Source: Robertmurraya korlensis NBRC 107688 (GTDB lineage: Bacteria; Bacillota; Bacilli; Bacillales; Cytobacillaceae). From it: a stretch of DNA of 64,000 nt. Of this stretch, positions 18,651 through 27,886 are shown in pieces (within the stretch, counting starts at the first letter, position 1; each line of letters begins with the position of its first letter). Where the stretch lies: assembly GCF_001591645.1 (NCBI RefSeq), contig NZ_BCVH01000017.1, positions 1 to 64,000 on the forward strand. Reading direction: 5' to 3'. The notes under the pieces are model-generated. The model worked only from the letters and a program-made list of their open reading frames with translations. It ran no database searches and was not told where the DNA came from. Both the position numbers and the translations under genes were made by a program.

Positions 18651-18962
18651 TTATAGTTCTTTGATAAATTGTTCGATTTCTTCTTGTGTTTTTCGATCTT
18701 TGCTAACAAAACGGCCAAGCTCTTTTCCTTCCGCAAACGCAATAAAGCTTGGAATACCAAACACATCTAAGCTAATACACAGGTCAATAAACTGATCACG
18801 ATCTACGTATATGAAGTTGTATTCGTTGTACTTCTCTTCAATTTCCGGCAAGATTGGTTCAATTATACGACAGTCAGGACACCAATTTGCTGAAAACATA
18901 AATATATGTTTCCCATTATTTTTCATTGAATCAAACTGTTCTACACTCTCAAGCATTTTCAT
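18651..18962 (-). CDS. ytpP: Thioredoxin-like protein YtpP
   Basis: A 103-aa single-domain thioredoxin-fold protein with the dithiol active site FSANWCPDCRIIEP at about residues 24-37 and the cis-Pro segment GIPSFIAF. No signal peptide is present, so it is cytoplasmic. The CPDC motif differs from the CGPC of the main thioredoxin, and its partners are unknown. Upstream of ytpQ, as in B. subtilis. Confidence 0.9.
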   Translation of the reverse strand: MKMLESVEQFDSMKNNGKHIFMFSANWCPDCRIIEPILPEIEEKYNEYNFIYVDRDQFIDLCISLDVFGIPSFIAFAEGKELGRFVSKDRKTQEEIEQFIKEL

Positions 18963-19062
18963 ATGATTACCTCCTATTACAGTTTATACATTCCTTAATT
19001 AGTTATACAGACTACCATATTCTAAAACATTACAGCCTCACTGAAAAGAAATTAGACCTCAA

Positions 19063-19095
19063 ATAAAAAAAGCGAAGGAAATTATCCTGCGCTTT
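19063..19095 (-). terminator. Terminator overlapping the end of the lipoprotein gene
   Basis: On the minus strand AAAGCG-AGGA and TCCT-CGCTTT pair, followed by seven T. The stem begins inside the last codons of the gene at 19082-19600. Confidence 0.75.
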
Positions 19096-19600
19096 CTATC
19101 AACTTTATGGAGTTAACAATATCAATCATCATATCTGCTTCACTGCTTAGTGACCTTGTTTTTGTTTCTGTTGTTATCTTCATCCCACCGACACCAATTG
19201 TTAGCTCATTCATGTTGTCTTCGAGCTCTCTTACTAGTAAAAAGCCGTATTTCCCATCATGTTTTATCACTTTATCGGTATCAAACTTCTCTTGATCCAC
19301 TGTGGATTGGTAAACAACTTTGCTATCTTGACCTTCTATTGGGTTATAAAATAAAATGTATGTTTTTGAACCATTCTTCAAAATAATATTATTGGGAGAT
19401 TCTTCTTCTACTTCAAAACCAAAAGGTAAATAATACTCAATTTCTTCCGTTTTATTATTTGGTTTTTTAGCCTTTTCTTTAAAAGCGTTCTCCACAACCT
19501 CTACTGTTTCTGTTTCCTCTTCGTCAAAGGATGCAGAACATCCACTAAGGTAAAATAGAGCAGCTATACAGAGGAAAGTTGCCTGTATATACTTTCTCAT
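19082..19600 (-). CDS. Uncharacterised lipoprotein
   Basis: A 172-aa protein with a lipoprotein signal peptide: basic MRKY, hydrophobic core, then the lipobox LSGC with Cys at about residue 21. An acidic linker and a roughly 110-residue domain rich in predicted strands follow (YYLPFGFEVEEES, TYILFYNP). I do not recognise the family. It should be anchored on the outer face of the membrane. It is a single gene with its own terminator, between a DUF84 gene and ytpP. Confidence 0.75.
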   Translation of the reverse strand: MRKYIQATFLCIAALFYLSGCSASFDEEETETVEVVENAFKEKAKKPNNKTEEIEYYLPFGFEVEEESPNNIILKNGSKTYILFYNPIEGQDSKVVYQSTVDQEKFDTDKVIKHDGKYGFLLVRELEDNMNELTIGVGGMKITTETKTRSLSSEADMMIDIVNSIKLIESAG

Positions 19601-19682
19601 ACTTTCTTCCTCCCTACATAGGAACTATTGTCTTCTTTTCTATCATACCCGTCTCCCTATCCGATGACAAGCCTTCCAATTG

Positions 19683-20207
19683 TTACAATTGTGTTTCTAA
19701 ACGGTTTATGTACTCATATTGGCCAACTAGTAATGTGCTAACGTGTAGAAACATCTCTTGCCTTGGAATGAGTCCATTTGTAAAAATACCTATTGCTCCT
19801 TCTTTGCTTCGAATATTTGTTTTGTTCATGAAATCATCCATAATTGGCCCTAATTCTCCCCCTACTAAAAGCCTATGTTCAACTTCTTTAGGTAATAAGA
19901 TTCTAGCTCCTCCACTGATGATCGGAGGTTTACCGGTTTGAATTAATGCTCCCCAATTACATAGCATGATTCCAAATTTCGTTTGCTGTACTCCTCCTTC
20001 AAGTCCAATCCCTACCTCGGCCCCACATTTTTCAAGGGCTGCTTGTGCACGATTGATCGCGCCTTGTATGGTCTCTTCATCTGAAAATGGCTGTTCACTT
20101 ACTCCAGATGGAACATCAACTGCCTCAATTCTGGCCTCATACCTCTTAAAAGCCTCTTCAACCGCTCTTACTTTTGTTTGGTTTTTTGAACCTACTGCCA
20201 CACGCAT
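19683..20207 (-). CDS. DUF84 family nucleotide phosphatase-like protein
   Basis: A 174-aa protein of the DUF84/YjjX family, related to inosine/xanthosine triphosphatases that clear non-canonical purine NTPs. The N-terminus VAVGSKNQTKVRAVEEAF is the substrate-loop motif, and GIGLEGGVQ is the second conserved block. The family assignment is firm; NTPase activity is inferred. It is upstream of the lipoprotein gene on the same strand and downstream of ytoP. Confidence 0.82.
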   Translation of the reverse strand: MRVAVGSKNQTKVRAVEEAFKRYEARIEAVDVPSGVSEQPFSDEETIQGAINRAQAALEKCGAEVGIGLEGGVQQTKFGIMLCNWGALIQTGKPPIISGGARILLPKEVEHRLLVGGELGPIMDDFMNKTNIRSKEGAIGIFTNGLIPRQEMFLHVSTLLVGQYEYINRLETQL

Positions 20208-20231
20208 ATAACTACACCTCTATTTCAAAAT

Positions 20232-20260
20232 AAAAGGAGGTTACCAGTGGTTACCTCCTC
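20232..20260 (-). terminator. Terminator of ytoP
   Basis: AGGAGGT-ACCA and TGGT-ACCTCCT pair with one mismatch, followed on the minus strand by TTTTATTTT. It starts just after the ytoP stop. Confidence 0.75.
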
Positions 20261-20266
20261 ATGTTT

Positions 20267-21340
20267 TTAACTATTTTGTCTAATCGTATCTACTGTAGTC
20301 TTGTCACAAGCTTTAACGAGGTTGATGATAAGCTCTTTTGCAGCAGCATAATCGTCAATGTGAACAATGGAAGCAGCAGTATGAATGTATCGAGAGCAAA
20401 TACCTACAACAGCACTTGGGACCCCTTCATTTGAAGTATGCACTCGCCCAGCATCTGTCCCTCCAGGGGAGACAAAGTATTGATATGATATATTATGCGT
20501 TTCAGCTGTATCTAGAACAAACTCTCTCATTCCTCGATGCGTGACCATTGATCCATCTAGAATTCTAAGTAACGCTCCTTTTCCTAGTTGCCCAAATTCA
20601 TTTTTATCACCAGCGGCATCATTTGCAGGACTTGCATCAAGCGCAAAGAAGATATCTGGTTTAATTAAAGTTGCTGCTGTTTGCGCTCCTCTTAATCCAA
20701 CCTCTTCCTGAACTGTTGCCCCAGAATATAAGGTATTTGGTAACTTCTCACCTTGAACTTCTTCTAACAATTCAATAGCTAGACCACATCCGTAACGGTT
20801 ATCCCAAGCTTTAGCCAATATTTTTTTCGCATTTGCCATTGGTGTAAACGGACAGATTGGCACAATTTGCTGCCCAGGCTTAATTCCTAATTCCTTTGCA
20901 TGGTCCCTGCTGTCAGCCCCAATATCAATTAACATATTACTAATTTCCATCGGCTTACTTCGCATACTTTCATCTAACAGATGCGGAGGAATAGAGGCAA
21001 TCACCCCAATAATGGGTCCATTATTTGTCATAACCTGAACACGCTGAGCTAGTAGGACCTGGCTCCACCAGCCACCTAATGGTTGAAAACGAATCATTCC
21101 GTTATCTGTTATTGCTGTTACCATAAATCCTACCTCATCCATATGTCCCGCAACCATGACACGTGGTCCGTTCGTATCACCATGCTTAACTCCAAAGATA
21201 CCTCCCAAATTATCTTGAATGATCTCATCCGAATACTGAGTTAATTGTTCACGCATAAACTTTCTAACTAGGTGCTCATTTCCAGATGCCCCTTGAAGTT
21301 CCGTTAATGTTTTGAATAGTTGTAATGTCTTCGAATTCAT
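20267..21340 (-). CDS. ytoP: M42 family aminopeptidase YtoP
   Basis: Dinuclear zinc/cobalt aminopeptidase (glutamyl aminopeptidase/endoglucanase M family), 357 aa. The metal-binding and catalytic motifs are in order: [33 protein letters not shown] and the FALDAS aspartate. Family members form cytoplasmic dodecameric shells that trim peptides. The ATG at 21340 has GGAGG nine bases upstream; an ATG at 21364 lies before the site. Confidence 0.92.
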   Translation of the reverse strand: MNSKTLQLFKTLTELQGASGNEHLVRKFMREQLTQYSDEIIQDNLGGIFGVKHGDTNGPRVMVAGHMDEVGFMVTAITDNGMIRFQPLGGWWSQVLLAQRVQVMTNNGPIIGVIASIPPHLLDESMRSKPMEISNMLIDIGADSRDHAKELGIKPGQQIVPICPFTPMANAKKILAKAWDNRYGCGLAIELLEEVQGEKLPNTLYSGATVQEEVGLRGAQTAATLIKPDIFFALDASPANDAAGDKNEFGQLGKGALLRILDGSMVTHRGMREFVLDTAETHNISYQYFVSPGGTDAGRVHTSNEGVPSAVVGICSRYIHTAASIVHIDDYAAAKELIINLVKACDKTTVDTIRQNS

Positions 21341-21503
21341 GTATAATGGCCTCCTATTATTCACATGACTCTGTTTATGTACATTCTTTATTTTACTTAA
21401 CTTTCCGACGTGTTACCACTTTATTGATTGCCACTCTTAATTATGTATGTAAAATTTGATATGATGGAAAGAGGATTTGTTCGTATGAAAAAGGAGGGGC
21501 TAT

Positions 21504-21815
21504 ATGAACTGGAAATCATTTTTTACTGGCATATCTGTTGGATTAATTTCAGGCTATCTTGCAAGCGAGTGGGTCTCCCAAAAGGGAAAAGTATCCCCAG
21601 AAAAAGCCCTTACACACGCAAAAGTAAAATTTAAAGAACGAGGTCCCATTAGTGGCTCTTGGATTCAAATGACAACTGAGCCATATGAAAAGAACAACAT
21701 AACCTATGAAGTGTATAAAGGTGGAGTATCAAGAACTGTAGATGATACGTTAGAGCAGTTTGAATTTATTTCTGATGCAAAAACGGGAAGTATTCTAGAA
21801 GTATATCCACTCTAA
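21504..21815 (+). CDS. ytzB: PepSY domain protein YtzB
   Basis: A 103-aa protein with an N-terminal hydrophobic segment (about residues 5-25) acting as signal peptide or anchor, then one PepSY domain (VSPEKALTHAKVKFKERG to the C-terminus). PepSY domains are often found as extracellular protease inhibitors. The ATG at 21504 follows GGAGGGG. It is a lone plus-strand gene between ytoP and ytnP, ending in a shared terminator. Confidence 0.85.
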   Translation: MNWKSFFTGISVGLISGYLASEWVSQKGKVSPEKALTHAKVKFKERGPISGSWIQMTTEPYEKNNITYEVYKGGVSRTVDDTLEQFEFISDAKTGSILEVYPL

Positions 21816-21846
21816 AAAAAGCTGCCTAACTTAGGCAGCTCTCTTT
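21814..21846. terminator. Bidirectional terminator, ytzB / ytnP
   Basis: AGCTGCCTAA and TTAGGCAGCT form a perfect ten-base stem with a one-base centre between convergent genes; the A run upstream gives a T run on the minus strand. Confidence 0.85.
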
Positions 21847-22687
21847 ATTTATTATCCCTCTTTACTGATTCCACAATCTCATAATTTTGATTCCATTTTA
21901 CTGCCCGATAAAAAGCATCATGATAAAAGGAAAACCAAGCATTTTTATCCATACCAAATCGGAGCCATTTTTGTTTCGCTTCTATTGAATTCATAGGATA
22001 GTCATCATAAGCCATGACCCAGAGTGGGTTTTGATGTGCATGTGTCGGCATAATATCTGCCATATGAATGATCGCTTCATTGTCATCCTCAATGATCAGA
22101 ATGGAATGTCCATCACTATGTCCACCCGTATGAACCATTTTTATTTTCCCATTGACCCACTCGTGATCAAATGGCACAACCTGTGCTTCAATGGCTTTCC
22201 AATTTTCCTTCCAGTATGTATTTTGTGATCGAATATTAGGTTCTCTCATTTCATTCCATTCTATTTTTGAAACAATAATCTTTGCATTAGGAAATGTAGA
22301 TACATATTGGTTATTCTTTAATTCTGTTAACCCACAAGCATGATCAAAATGCATATGAGTCATTAAAACGTAATCAATATCTTTTTTTGTTAATCCTAGT
22401 ACGTCTAAGGATTCGGTAAGGGCTGATTCCTCTGTTACGCCAAAATTCTTTTTCTGTTTTTCAGTCAGCTTGCCTTTCCCAATACCTGTCTCAACCAAAA
22501 AGTTTTTCCCATCCTGCTGGATTAAAATAGGGTCCGTTCTAAGCTCTATTTGATTTTTGTCATTATGAGGGTATTTCCTTGACCAAAGTGCTTTTGGAAC
22601 GACACCAAACATCGCCCCACCATCTAAGTGAGTAACTCCACCTTGTAACCAAGTAAGCTTTACATGTTTTAACTGTAACGTTTCCAC
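21845..22687 (-). CDS. ytnP: Quorum-quenching lactonase YtnP
   Basis: Metallo-beta-lactamase-fold lactonase, 280 aa. Its B. subtilis counterpart degrades N-acyl-homoserine lactones and interferes with Streptomyces signalling. The zinc motif [10 protein letters not shown] (HxHxDH) is present, with later ligands in [10 protein letters not shown] and [11 protein letters not shown]. The start is a GTG at 22687, five bases after GGAGGG, matching the family N-terminus METLQ. Reading upstream to an ATG at 22825 would run through a terminator and into speD. Confidence 0.92.
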   Translation of the reverse strand: METLQLKHVKLTWLQGGVTHLDGGAMFGVVPKALWSRKYPHNDKNQIELRTDPILIQQDGKNFLVETGIGKGKLTEKQKKNFGVTEESALTESLDVLGLTKKDIDYVLMTHMHFDHACGLTELKNNQYVSTFPNAKIIVSKIEWNEMREPNIRSQNTYWKENWKAIEAQVVPFDHEWVNGKIKMVHTGGHSDGHSILIIEDDNEAIIHMADIMPTHAHQNPLWVMAYDDYPMNSIEAKQKWLRFGMDKNAWFSFYHDAFYRAVKWNQNYEIVESVKRDNK

Positions 22688-22745
22688 TTTATCCCTCCTT
22701 CGTCTTATACTATGTATTGTACCATTCCTTCCTTTTTTAGGAATT

Positions 22746-22774
22746 AAAAAGGAGTCTATTAAGAGAATAGACTC
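22746..22774 (-). terminator. Terminator of speD
   Basis: GAGTCTATT and AATAGACTC form a perfect nine-base stem, followed on the minus strand by CTTTTTAATT. It lies eight bases after the speD stop. Confidence 0.85.
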
Positions 22775-22781
22775 ACTTGGC

Positions 22782-23591
22782 TTACTGGAAGAAATTTTTC
22801 CCATAAAATATTTCATCCATTTCACTTGTTAAGCTTTCTGTAATTTCTTTCTGCTCTAACTCAGTTAAAGTATCCTTTGTGTACCCAAACAAATAATTAT
22901 TTAAATCAAAATTTTTCAGTTTGCACTTCGTATGAAAGATATTTTCTTGATACACATTCACATCAATCATATGATATTGATCGTTTATTTCATCCGGAAT
23001 AAAATTTTGAATCGATGTAATATCATGATCGATAAACAATTTGTGACCATATTTATCCCTCGTAAACCCACGAACCTTGTAGTCAATGGTCATAATATCT
23101 GTATCAAATGAATGGATTAAGTAATGTAATGCCTTTAGTGGTGAAATCTCCCCACAGGTAGAGACATCAATGTCAGCACGAAACGTACTAATCCCTTCAT
23201 AAGGGTGGAACTCTGGGTACGTATGAACCGTAATATGACTCTTATCCAATTGCATAACCACTGAATCTGGAAGAGGGCCTGGGGACTCGTCATATGTAGA
23301 TTCAGTTGGCACCTCAACAACTGGTCCTTCAGAAACGAGAATTGTCACACTAGCTCCTTGCGGGACATAATCCTGCTGAGCAATATTTAACACATGAGCA
23401 CCAATAATATCTGAAACATTTTTTAAAATTTTTGTTAACCGATCGGCATTATATTGTTCATCAATATAGTCTAAATAAGCTTCCCGCTCTTCCCTTGTTT
23501 TGGTGTAACAAATATCATACATATTAAAGCTCAGTGATTTGGTTAAGTTATTGAAGCCATGCAACTCAATTCGCTGTTCTGGAGTGAGCAT
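22782..23591 (-). CDS. speD: S-adenosylmethionine decarboxylase, E. coli-type SpeD
   Basis: Proenzyme, 269 aa, that self-cleaves to make the pyruvoyl group and then decarboxylates AdoMet for spermidine synthesis. The cleavage site [13 protein letters not shown] places Ser118 as the future pyruvoyl residue. The catalytic [18 protein letters not shown] and the block [13 protein letters not shown] are typical of the long class found in E. coli. B. subtilis has a different, roughly 126-aa class. The ATG at 23591 follows GGGGGAAGAAGG. No speE or other polyamine gene is adjacent, so aminopropyltransferase must lie elsewhere. Confidence 0.93.
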   Translation of the reverse strand: MLTPEQRIELHGFNNLTKSLSFNMYDICYTKTREEREAYLDYIDEQYNADRLTKILKNVSDIIGAHVLNIAQQDYVPQGASVTILVSEGPVVEVPTESTYDESPGPLPDSVVMQLDKSHITVHTYPEFHPYEGISTFRADIDVSTCGEISPLKALHYLIHSFDTDIMTIDYKVRGFTRDKYGHKLFIDHDITSIQNFIPDEINDQYHMIDVNVYQENIFHTKCKLKNFDLNNYLFGYTKDTLTELEQKEITESLTSEMDEIFYGKNFFQ

Positions 23592-23650
23592 TCCTTCTTC
23601 CCCCTTCACAATAATATCCGTAAATATTATTAACTTACCCAACTCCTTAC

Positions 23651-23682
23651 AAAAAAAACAGCCCTACGTTAGTAAGACTGCT
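23651..23682 (-). terminator. Terminator of trmB
   Basis: On the minus strand CAGTCTTAC pairs with GTAGGGCTG (one G-U pair plus one imperfection), followed by eight T. It begins at the trmB stop and precedes speD. Confidence 0.75.
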
Positions 23683-24326
23683 CATTTTTTCTGAAATTGA
23701 ACTTCACAACGATAGATACGGAAGCCTTTGGAAGAAAATTTCTCTTCGTATTCTGTCATTATGTTGCCCTCGTATGAACTATTATGAAGGTCTAAGCTCA
23801 AATACTTTAAAAGCATTCCATATTCCGAAAAGCTCCTAAGAGAGAACTCAAACAATGCTTGATTATCCGTTTTAAAGTGAATCTCTCCATTATCCACAAG
23901 AATATTTTCATAAATGGAAAGGAAAGTTTTGTACGTTAGTCTTCTTTTCTCATGGCGAGATTTTGGCCAAGGATCAGAGAAATTCAAATATACCTGATTC
24001 ACATCGCCCTTTGCAAAATAATTCTGAAGTTCAACAGCATTTACATTCATTAAACGTAAATTAGGAAGATCTTCTTCAATTAGTCGGTCTAGAGCAATGA
24101 CAATAACACTCTTGTATACCTCAATACCAATATAATTAATATGTGGATTTGCTTTAGCCATTTCAGTAATAAAACGACCTTTACCCGTTCCAATTTCGAT
24201 ATGAATAGGCTGGTCATTTCCGAACACTTCGTTCCATTTTCCTCTGTAGCTTTCTGGATCCGCTACAACATATTGCGGATAGGATTCTAGCCTATCCTTT
24301 GCCCAAGGCTTATTTCTTAAACGCAT
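23682..24326 (-). CDS. trmB: tRNA (guanine-N7-)-methyltransferase TrmB
   Basis: SAM-dependent enzyme making m7G46 in the tRNA variable loop. It is 214 aa. The SAM-binding motif [15 protein letters not shown] (about residues 42-56) and the family signature [16 protein letters not shown] are intact. B. subtilis TrmB (YtmQ) is a homodimer of similar size. It is divergent from ytzH across a 177-base region that contains a hairpin. Confidence 0.95.
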   Translation of the reverse strand: MRLRNKPWAKDRLESYPQYVVADPESYRGKWNEVFGNDQPIHIEIGTGKGRFITEMAKANPHINYIGIEVYKSVIVIALDRLIEEDLPNLRLMNVNAVELQNYFAKGDVNQVYLNFSDPWPKSRHEKRRLTYKTFLSIYENILVDNGEIHFKTDNQALFEFSLRSFSEYGMLLKYLSLDLHNSSYEGNIMTEYEEKFSSKGFRIYRCEVQFQKK

Positions 24327-24400
24327 GTTGACACCCCTAAAATAATCTATCGTTCAAACCATATCATGAGAGGAAAAGAGTTGCAACCAAAACTAATCCT

Positions 24401-24427
24401 TTGTCTACTTATTAATTTACGTATAAA
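24401..24427 (+). promoter_or_regulatory. Possible promoter of ytzH
   Basis: TTGTCT and TATAAA are 15 bases apart, shorter than ideal. Transcription would begin at the edge of the hairpin that follows. Confidence 0.35.
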
Positions 24428-24430
24428 TAA

Positions 24431-24468
24431 AAAAAGGAATTCACAACCTAAGTGTGAAATTCCTTTTT
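24431..24468. terminator. Strong hairpin in the trmB-ytzH divergent region
   Basis: AAAAAGGAATTCACA pairs with TGTGAAATTCCTTTTT (one bulge), with A and T runs at both ends. It has every mark of a bidirectional terminator but lies between divergent genes. See the findings. Confidence 0.75.
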
Positions 24469-24503
24469 CCGTATTTAAAGCAACCTTGAAAGGGTGTGTT
24501 CAA

Positions 24504-24782
24504 ATGCCTTTAGAACAAAAGGATCAAATGAACTTAATAAAAGATATATTAACGAATCACAGTACTGATTGTTGTGGTTCCGTATCTGAATGCGAACAAT
24601 TGGAACGATTAGTAAAATCACTGATGGTTAACACTGAACTCGATCATAATGTAAAAAATGTACTGGAAGAAGTTTATAGCTATTCTCAGCACGGTGCAAA
24701 TTCAAGTGAGCTAGATGAGCATATCGAGTCCCACCAAGAGCAACTTGGACAGTGGGTATCGGAAATCGATCAGTTTTCTTGA
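24504..24782 (+). CDS. ytzH: YtzH-like family protein
   Basis: A 92-aa acidic helical protein, the same length as B. subtilis YtzH. It has a paired cysteine (STDCCGSVSECEQ) near residues 20-28 and no transmembrane segment. Function is unknown. The ATG at 24504 gives the family length and follows AAGGGTG; in-frame upstream codons run through the hairpin at 24431-24468. Its last 13 bases overlap the end of ytmP, which runs the other way. Confidence 0.85.
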   Translation: MPLEQKDQMNLIKDILTNHSTDCCGSVSECEQLERLVKSLMVNTELDHNVKNVLEEVYSYSQHGANSSELDEHIESHQEQLGQWVSEIDQFS

Positions 24783-25555
24783 GCCACCAGAGTGGATAAG
24801 TACTTTATCCAATGGTTCATCTCTTCAAATCTATCCTTATTTTTATGCCATTGAATGGAGGAAATGGTTTGGGCAATCGTATACCATTTCATTCGTAGCA
24901 TTAGTTCGTCAGTGAGTTCGATTTCATACATGTCTAACCAGTCCACCCATTTATCATGTGGGAGATACCAGTACAGCATCATACCTAAGTCTATAGCAGG
25001 GTCGGCAATCATTGCACCATCCCAATCAATGAGATACAACTGGTTGCTTTCCGTAAGCAACCAGTTGTTGTGATTGACATCGCAATGACAAACAACCTTC
25101 TCCTCATATTGAATATTATCGAGCTCCTGATGTAAAAACAAAAGAGCCTCGCCAATAGCAGCATGAGATTTCACATCATCATCTAACTCCTGCGCTAAAA
25201 TGGACAAAAGATGAACAGGCTCTAATGGAGTTTTCCCCATCCTTTTTAGCATACCGAGCAATGCCTCTGACTTGTGGATCTTTTTTAGAAGCTTTGCCAC
25301 TCGATTCGTATTCATATCTTGTGGCTTTAGCTCTCTTCCCTTTAACCATTGCTGAGCGGTAATGACATCCCCGTTTTCGAGCCTTTTCGTCCAAATAAGC
25401 TTTGGAACAATTCCTTCTGCTGATAATACGGCAAGAAATGGAGAGGAATTTCGTTTAAGAAAGAGCCTCTGATCATCATGCTGTGCAATAAACGCTTCTC
25501 CCGTCGCTCCTCCTGCAGGAACGATTTCCCACTCTTGTCCAAATAAGTGTTCCAA
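24770..25555 (-). CDS. ytmP: Aminoglycoside/choline kinase-like phosphotransferase YtmP
   Basis: A 261-aa APH/ChoK-fold protein with the Brenner motif VVCHCDVNHNNWLL (catalytic Asp and Asn) and the metal motif YLIDWDGAMIADPAIDLG. N-terminal lysine and glycine-loop elements are visible (IVPAGGATGEAF, RLFLKRNSS). The natural substrate is unknown; the family includes choline and small-molecule kinases. It is downstream of amyX and converges with ytzH with a 13-base overlap and no terminator in between. Confidence 0.85.
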   Translation of the reverse strand: MEHLFGQEWEIVPAGGATGEAFIAQHDDQRLFLKRNSSPFLAVLSAEGIVPKLIWTKRLENGDVITAQQWLKGRELKPQDMNTNRVAKLLKKIHKSEALLGMLKRMGKTPLEPVHLLSILAQELDDDVKSHAAIGEALLFLHQELDNIQYEEKVVCHCDVNHNNWLLTESNQLYLIDWDGAMIADPAIDLGMMLYWYLPHDKWVDWLDMYEIELTDELMLRMKWYTIAQTISSIQWHKNKDRFEEMNHWIKYLSTLVAQEN

Positions 25556-25652
25556 AATTGTTCACCTTCATTTTAACTGCGTCATTAGTTTCTATTATAA
25601 GTAGCTTTACCATATTAAGTAATCCATGTTCATACACGAGTCTCTTACAAGT

Positions 25653-25693
25653 AAAAAAGACAGCTATTGTAAATTAAATCGCCAATAGCCATC
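25653..25693 (-). terminator. Terminator of amyX
   Basis: On the minus strand GATGGCTATTG pairs with CAATAGCTGTC (G-U pair), followed by six T. It lies about 55 bases after the amyX stop. Confidence 0.75.
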
Positions 25694-25747
25694 TTTATAG
25701 ATTTTATCTCCTACAGTATTCTTCGTCAAGAGAGACATCATACTTTT

Positions 25748-27886
25748 CTACTTCACTAGTACATAAACACTAAGAGGAGAAAGACATATTTCATTTTCGG
25801 ATATTCGATACATCCCATTCATATCTACCCTATTTTGATCGGTGATTACTTGCCAATCAACATTTGGCAACGCGACGGTACGTTCTGTCTTAAGAGGATT
25901 GAATAGAACGATGATATCATTCCACATTCCATAATTCCTAACATCTTTGAGTGTGTACCCAACAACAGGCTTTTCCAATGGTAAGAAAGACATATGCTTA
26001 TTAATCAAGTCTGAGGAAGGAAAACGAAAGGCTTGATGTGATTTCCTTAGTTTGATTAATCCCTTGATAAACTCTATATGGTCTTTATTTTCATACACTC
26101 GATCCCAATCCACTTGATTAATATCATCGGGTGAACGGTAACTATTTCCATTCCCCTTTTTTGTGCGAAAAAATTCTTGCCCACAATGTAAGAAAGGAAT
26201 TCCTTGAGATAAGAGGACTAATGCTGTTGCTAGTCTCTGTTGCTTCTTCCTAGTCTCTTCGGACTCCTCTTTTTCACATATAAGCAGTTTATCCCAAAAG
26301 GTATGGTTATCATGTGATTCAATGTAGTTTACCGATTGAATGGGCTCTTGAAATAAACCCTTTTCCTTCAACCCTACACTGCCTGCTAAAATCTTCTTCG
26401 TTGCCTCGAAGTATCTTTCATTTCCTAGTGCGTAGCCTTTATCGTGTATATTGAACGTGTTACCCTTTACGGTGTCTCTAAAGAAATCATTGAATTGGCC
26501 GATTCTTGGAAGTTTTTTCTGATTGCGAATGCTTGCCTTTGTTTCGATGGCGATGGGAGTATTTAAATCCCACCCCTCACCAATCATAATGGTGGAAGGG
26601 TCCAATAAATCTAGAGATTTTCGTATCTCGTTCATTGTTTCTATATCCAATATCCCCATCAAATCAAAGCGAAATCCGTCTATTCCATATTCTTTCTTCC
26701 AAAAAAGGACAGATTCTATAATAAACTTCCTCACCATTTTACGTTCAGAGGCAATATCATTTCCTACTCCCGTTCCATTGGAGGGCATTCCATTTTGATC
26801 ATGTCGAAAAAAGTATCCTGGTACTATTTTTTCAAAGGAAGATTCTTCTCTAATGTATACATGATTGTATACAACATCTAAAATGACTCGAAGTCCTTCA
26901 CTATGAACAGCACCTATTAACTCCTTTAATTCATTGATTCTGGAATAAGGGTTCGAGCAATTAGATGAATAACTTCCCTCCGGAGCATTAAAGTGAATGG
27001 GGTTGTATCCCCAATTATAATCCTTCTTATCTCCAAGCTCATCTACACCAGCAAAATCATTGAGTGGAAGCAGTTCGATGTGAGTTACTCCTAAATCCTT
27101 TATATAGCTTAAGCCTGTTAACTGTCCATGACTACTGTACGTATCCCTTTCAGTCACACCTAGATACAATCCCTTACCTGAAACTCCACTATTTGGGTGG
27201 ATGGTTAAGTCTCTTATATGTGCTTCATAAATAATCGCGTCAGTAGGAGCATTAAATCCTGTTAGCGGTTTACCTACCACAGGGGTACGATTTAGGTCTA
27301 CGATGACTCCTTTTTCCCCATTGGCTGTCACAGCAACTACGTAAGGGTCTACGGCCTCCCTCCATTGTAGATTTACGCAAACAAGATAAGTATAGTGGTA
27401 TCCTTCTAAGTCTCCCTCTACGGTTGTTGTCCATACCCCTTTTTCCATGCGATTCATTTCATAATGAAGATCTTCCTCGCCAGACGTGCGATCAAGTTTC
27501 AGCTGACCTTGTGTTGCTGTAGGTGCCCAAAGAGTGAAGATGGTCCGTTCTGGTGAGTATTGGACTCCTAGAGACCCATCAAAGTAAAATTCATCATCAA
27601 ACTGAGGCGTTCGAATAACTGCTCCGATTTGGAGATCTGTTTCCCCTCCATATTCATCAACTACATGATAAGTTAATCCGATTTCTGGTTCCTTATCGAT
27701 ATGACAAATATATTTTACCGACTCATGTAATTGCATTTTCTCCATAATAGCTAACTTCTCAGTTTTATCTCCTTGCTTGAGTGAAAACTCCTTTGATTCA
27801 CCATTATGATAAGCCATAGGTAACAAAATAGTAATTATGTTGACATCATCTAAATAGGCATAAAAAAGTCTCTCAATAATAATCAT
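25748..27886 (-). CDS. amyX: Type I pullulanase AmyX
   Basis: Alpha-1,6-glucosidase of GH13 that debranches pullulan, amylopectin and glycogen. It is 712 aa and has no signal peptide, so it is intracellular. An N-terminal carbohydrate-binding/early-set region (about 1-190) precedes the barrel. YNWGYNP, the type I signature, is present. Catalytic motifs are DVVYNHV, GFRFDLMGIL (nucleophile Asp), MIGEGWDL (acid Glu) and ESHDNHTFWD. Its start overlaps the ytlR stop in an ATGA, so ytlR and amyX are translationally coupled. Confidence 0.96.
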   Translation of the reverse strand: MIIIERLFYAYLDDVNIITILLPMAYHNGESKEFSLKQGDKTEKLAIMEKMQLHESVKYICHIDKEPEIGLTYHVVDEYGGETDLQIGAVIRTPQFDDEFYFDGSLGVQYSPERTIFTLWAPTATQGQLKLDRTSGEEDLHYEMNRMEKGVWTTTVEGDLEGYHYTYLVCVNLQWREAVDPYVVAVTANGEKGVIVDLNRTPVVGKPLTGFNAPTDAIIYEAHIRDLTIHPNSGVSGKGLYLGVTERDTYSSHGQLTGLSYIKDLGVTHIELLPLNDFAGVDELGDKKDYNWGYNPIHFNAPEGSYSSNCSNPYSRINELKELIGAVHSEGLRVILDVVYNHVYIREESSFEKIVPGYFFRHDQNGMPSNGTGVGNDIASERKMVRKFIIESVLFWKKEYGIDGFRFDLMGILDIETMNEIRKSLDLLDPSTIMIGEGWDLNTPIAIETKASIRNQKKLPRIGQFNDFFRDTVKGNTFNIHDKGYALGNERYFEATKKILAGSVGLKEKGLFQEPIQSVNYIESHDNHTFWDKLLICEKEESEETRKKQQRLATALVLLSQGIPFLHCGQEFFRTKKGNGNSYRSPDDINQVDWDRVYENKDHIEFIKGLIKLRKSHQAFRFPSSDLINKHMSFLPLEKPVVGYTLKDVRNYGMWNDIIVLFNPLKTERTVALPNVDWQVITDQNRVDMNGMYRISENEICLSPLSVYVLVK

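Noticed and set aside
22688-22825. Extended N-terminus of YtnP from an ATG at 22825
   Set aside because: It runs through the speD terminator and into the speD gene on the same strand; the GTG at 22687 has a good ribosome site and matches the family start.
24366-24503. Upstream 46-codon extension of YtzH
   Set aside because: It would cross a strong hairpin and is not found in the 92-aa family; treated as leader.
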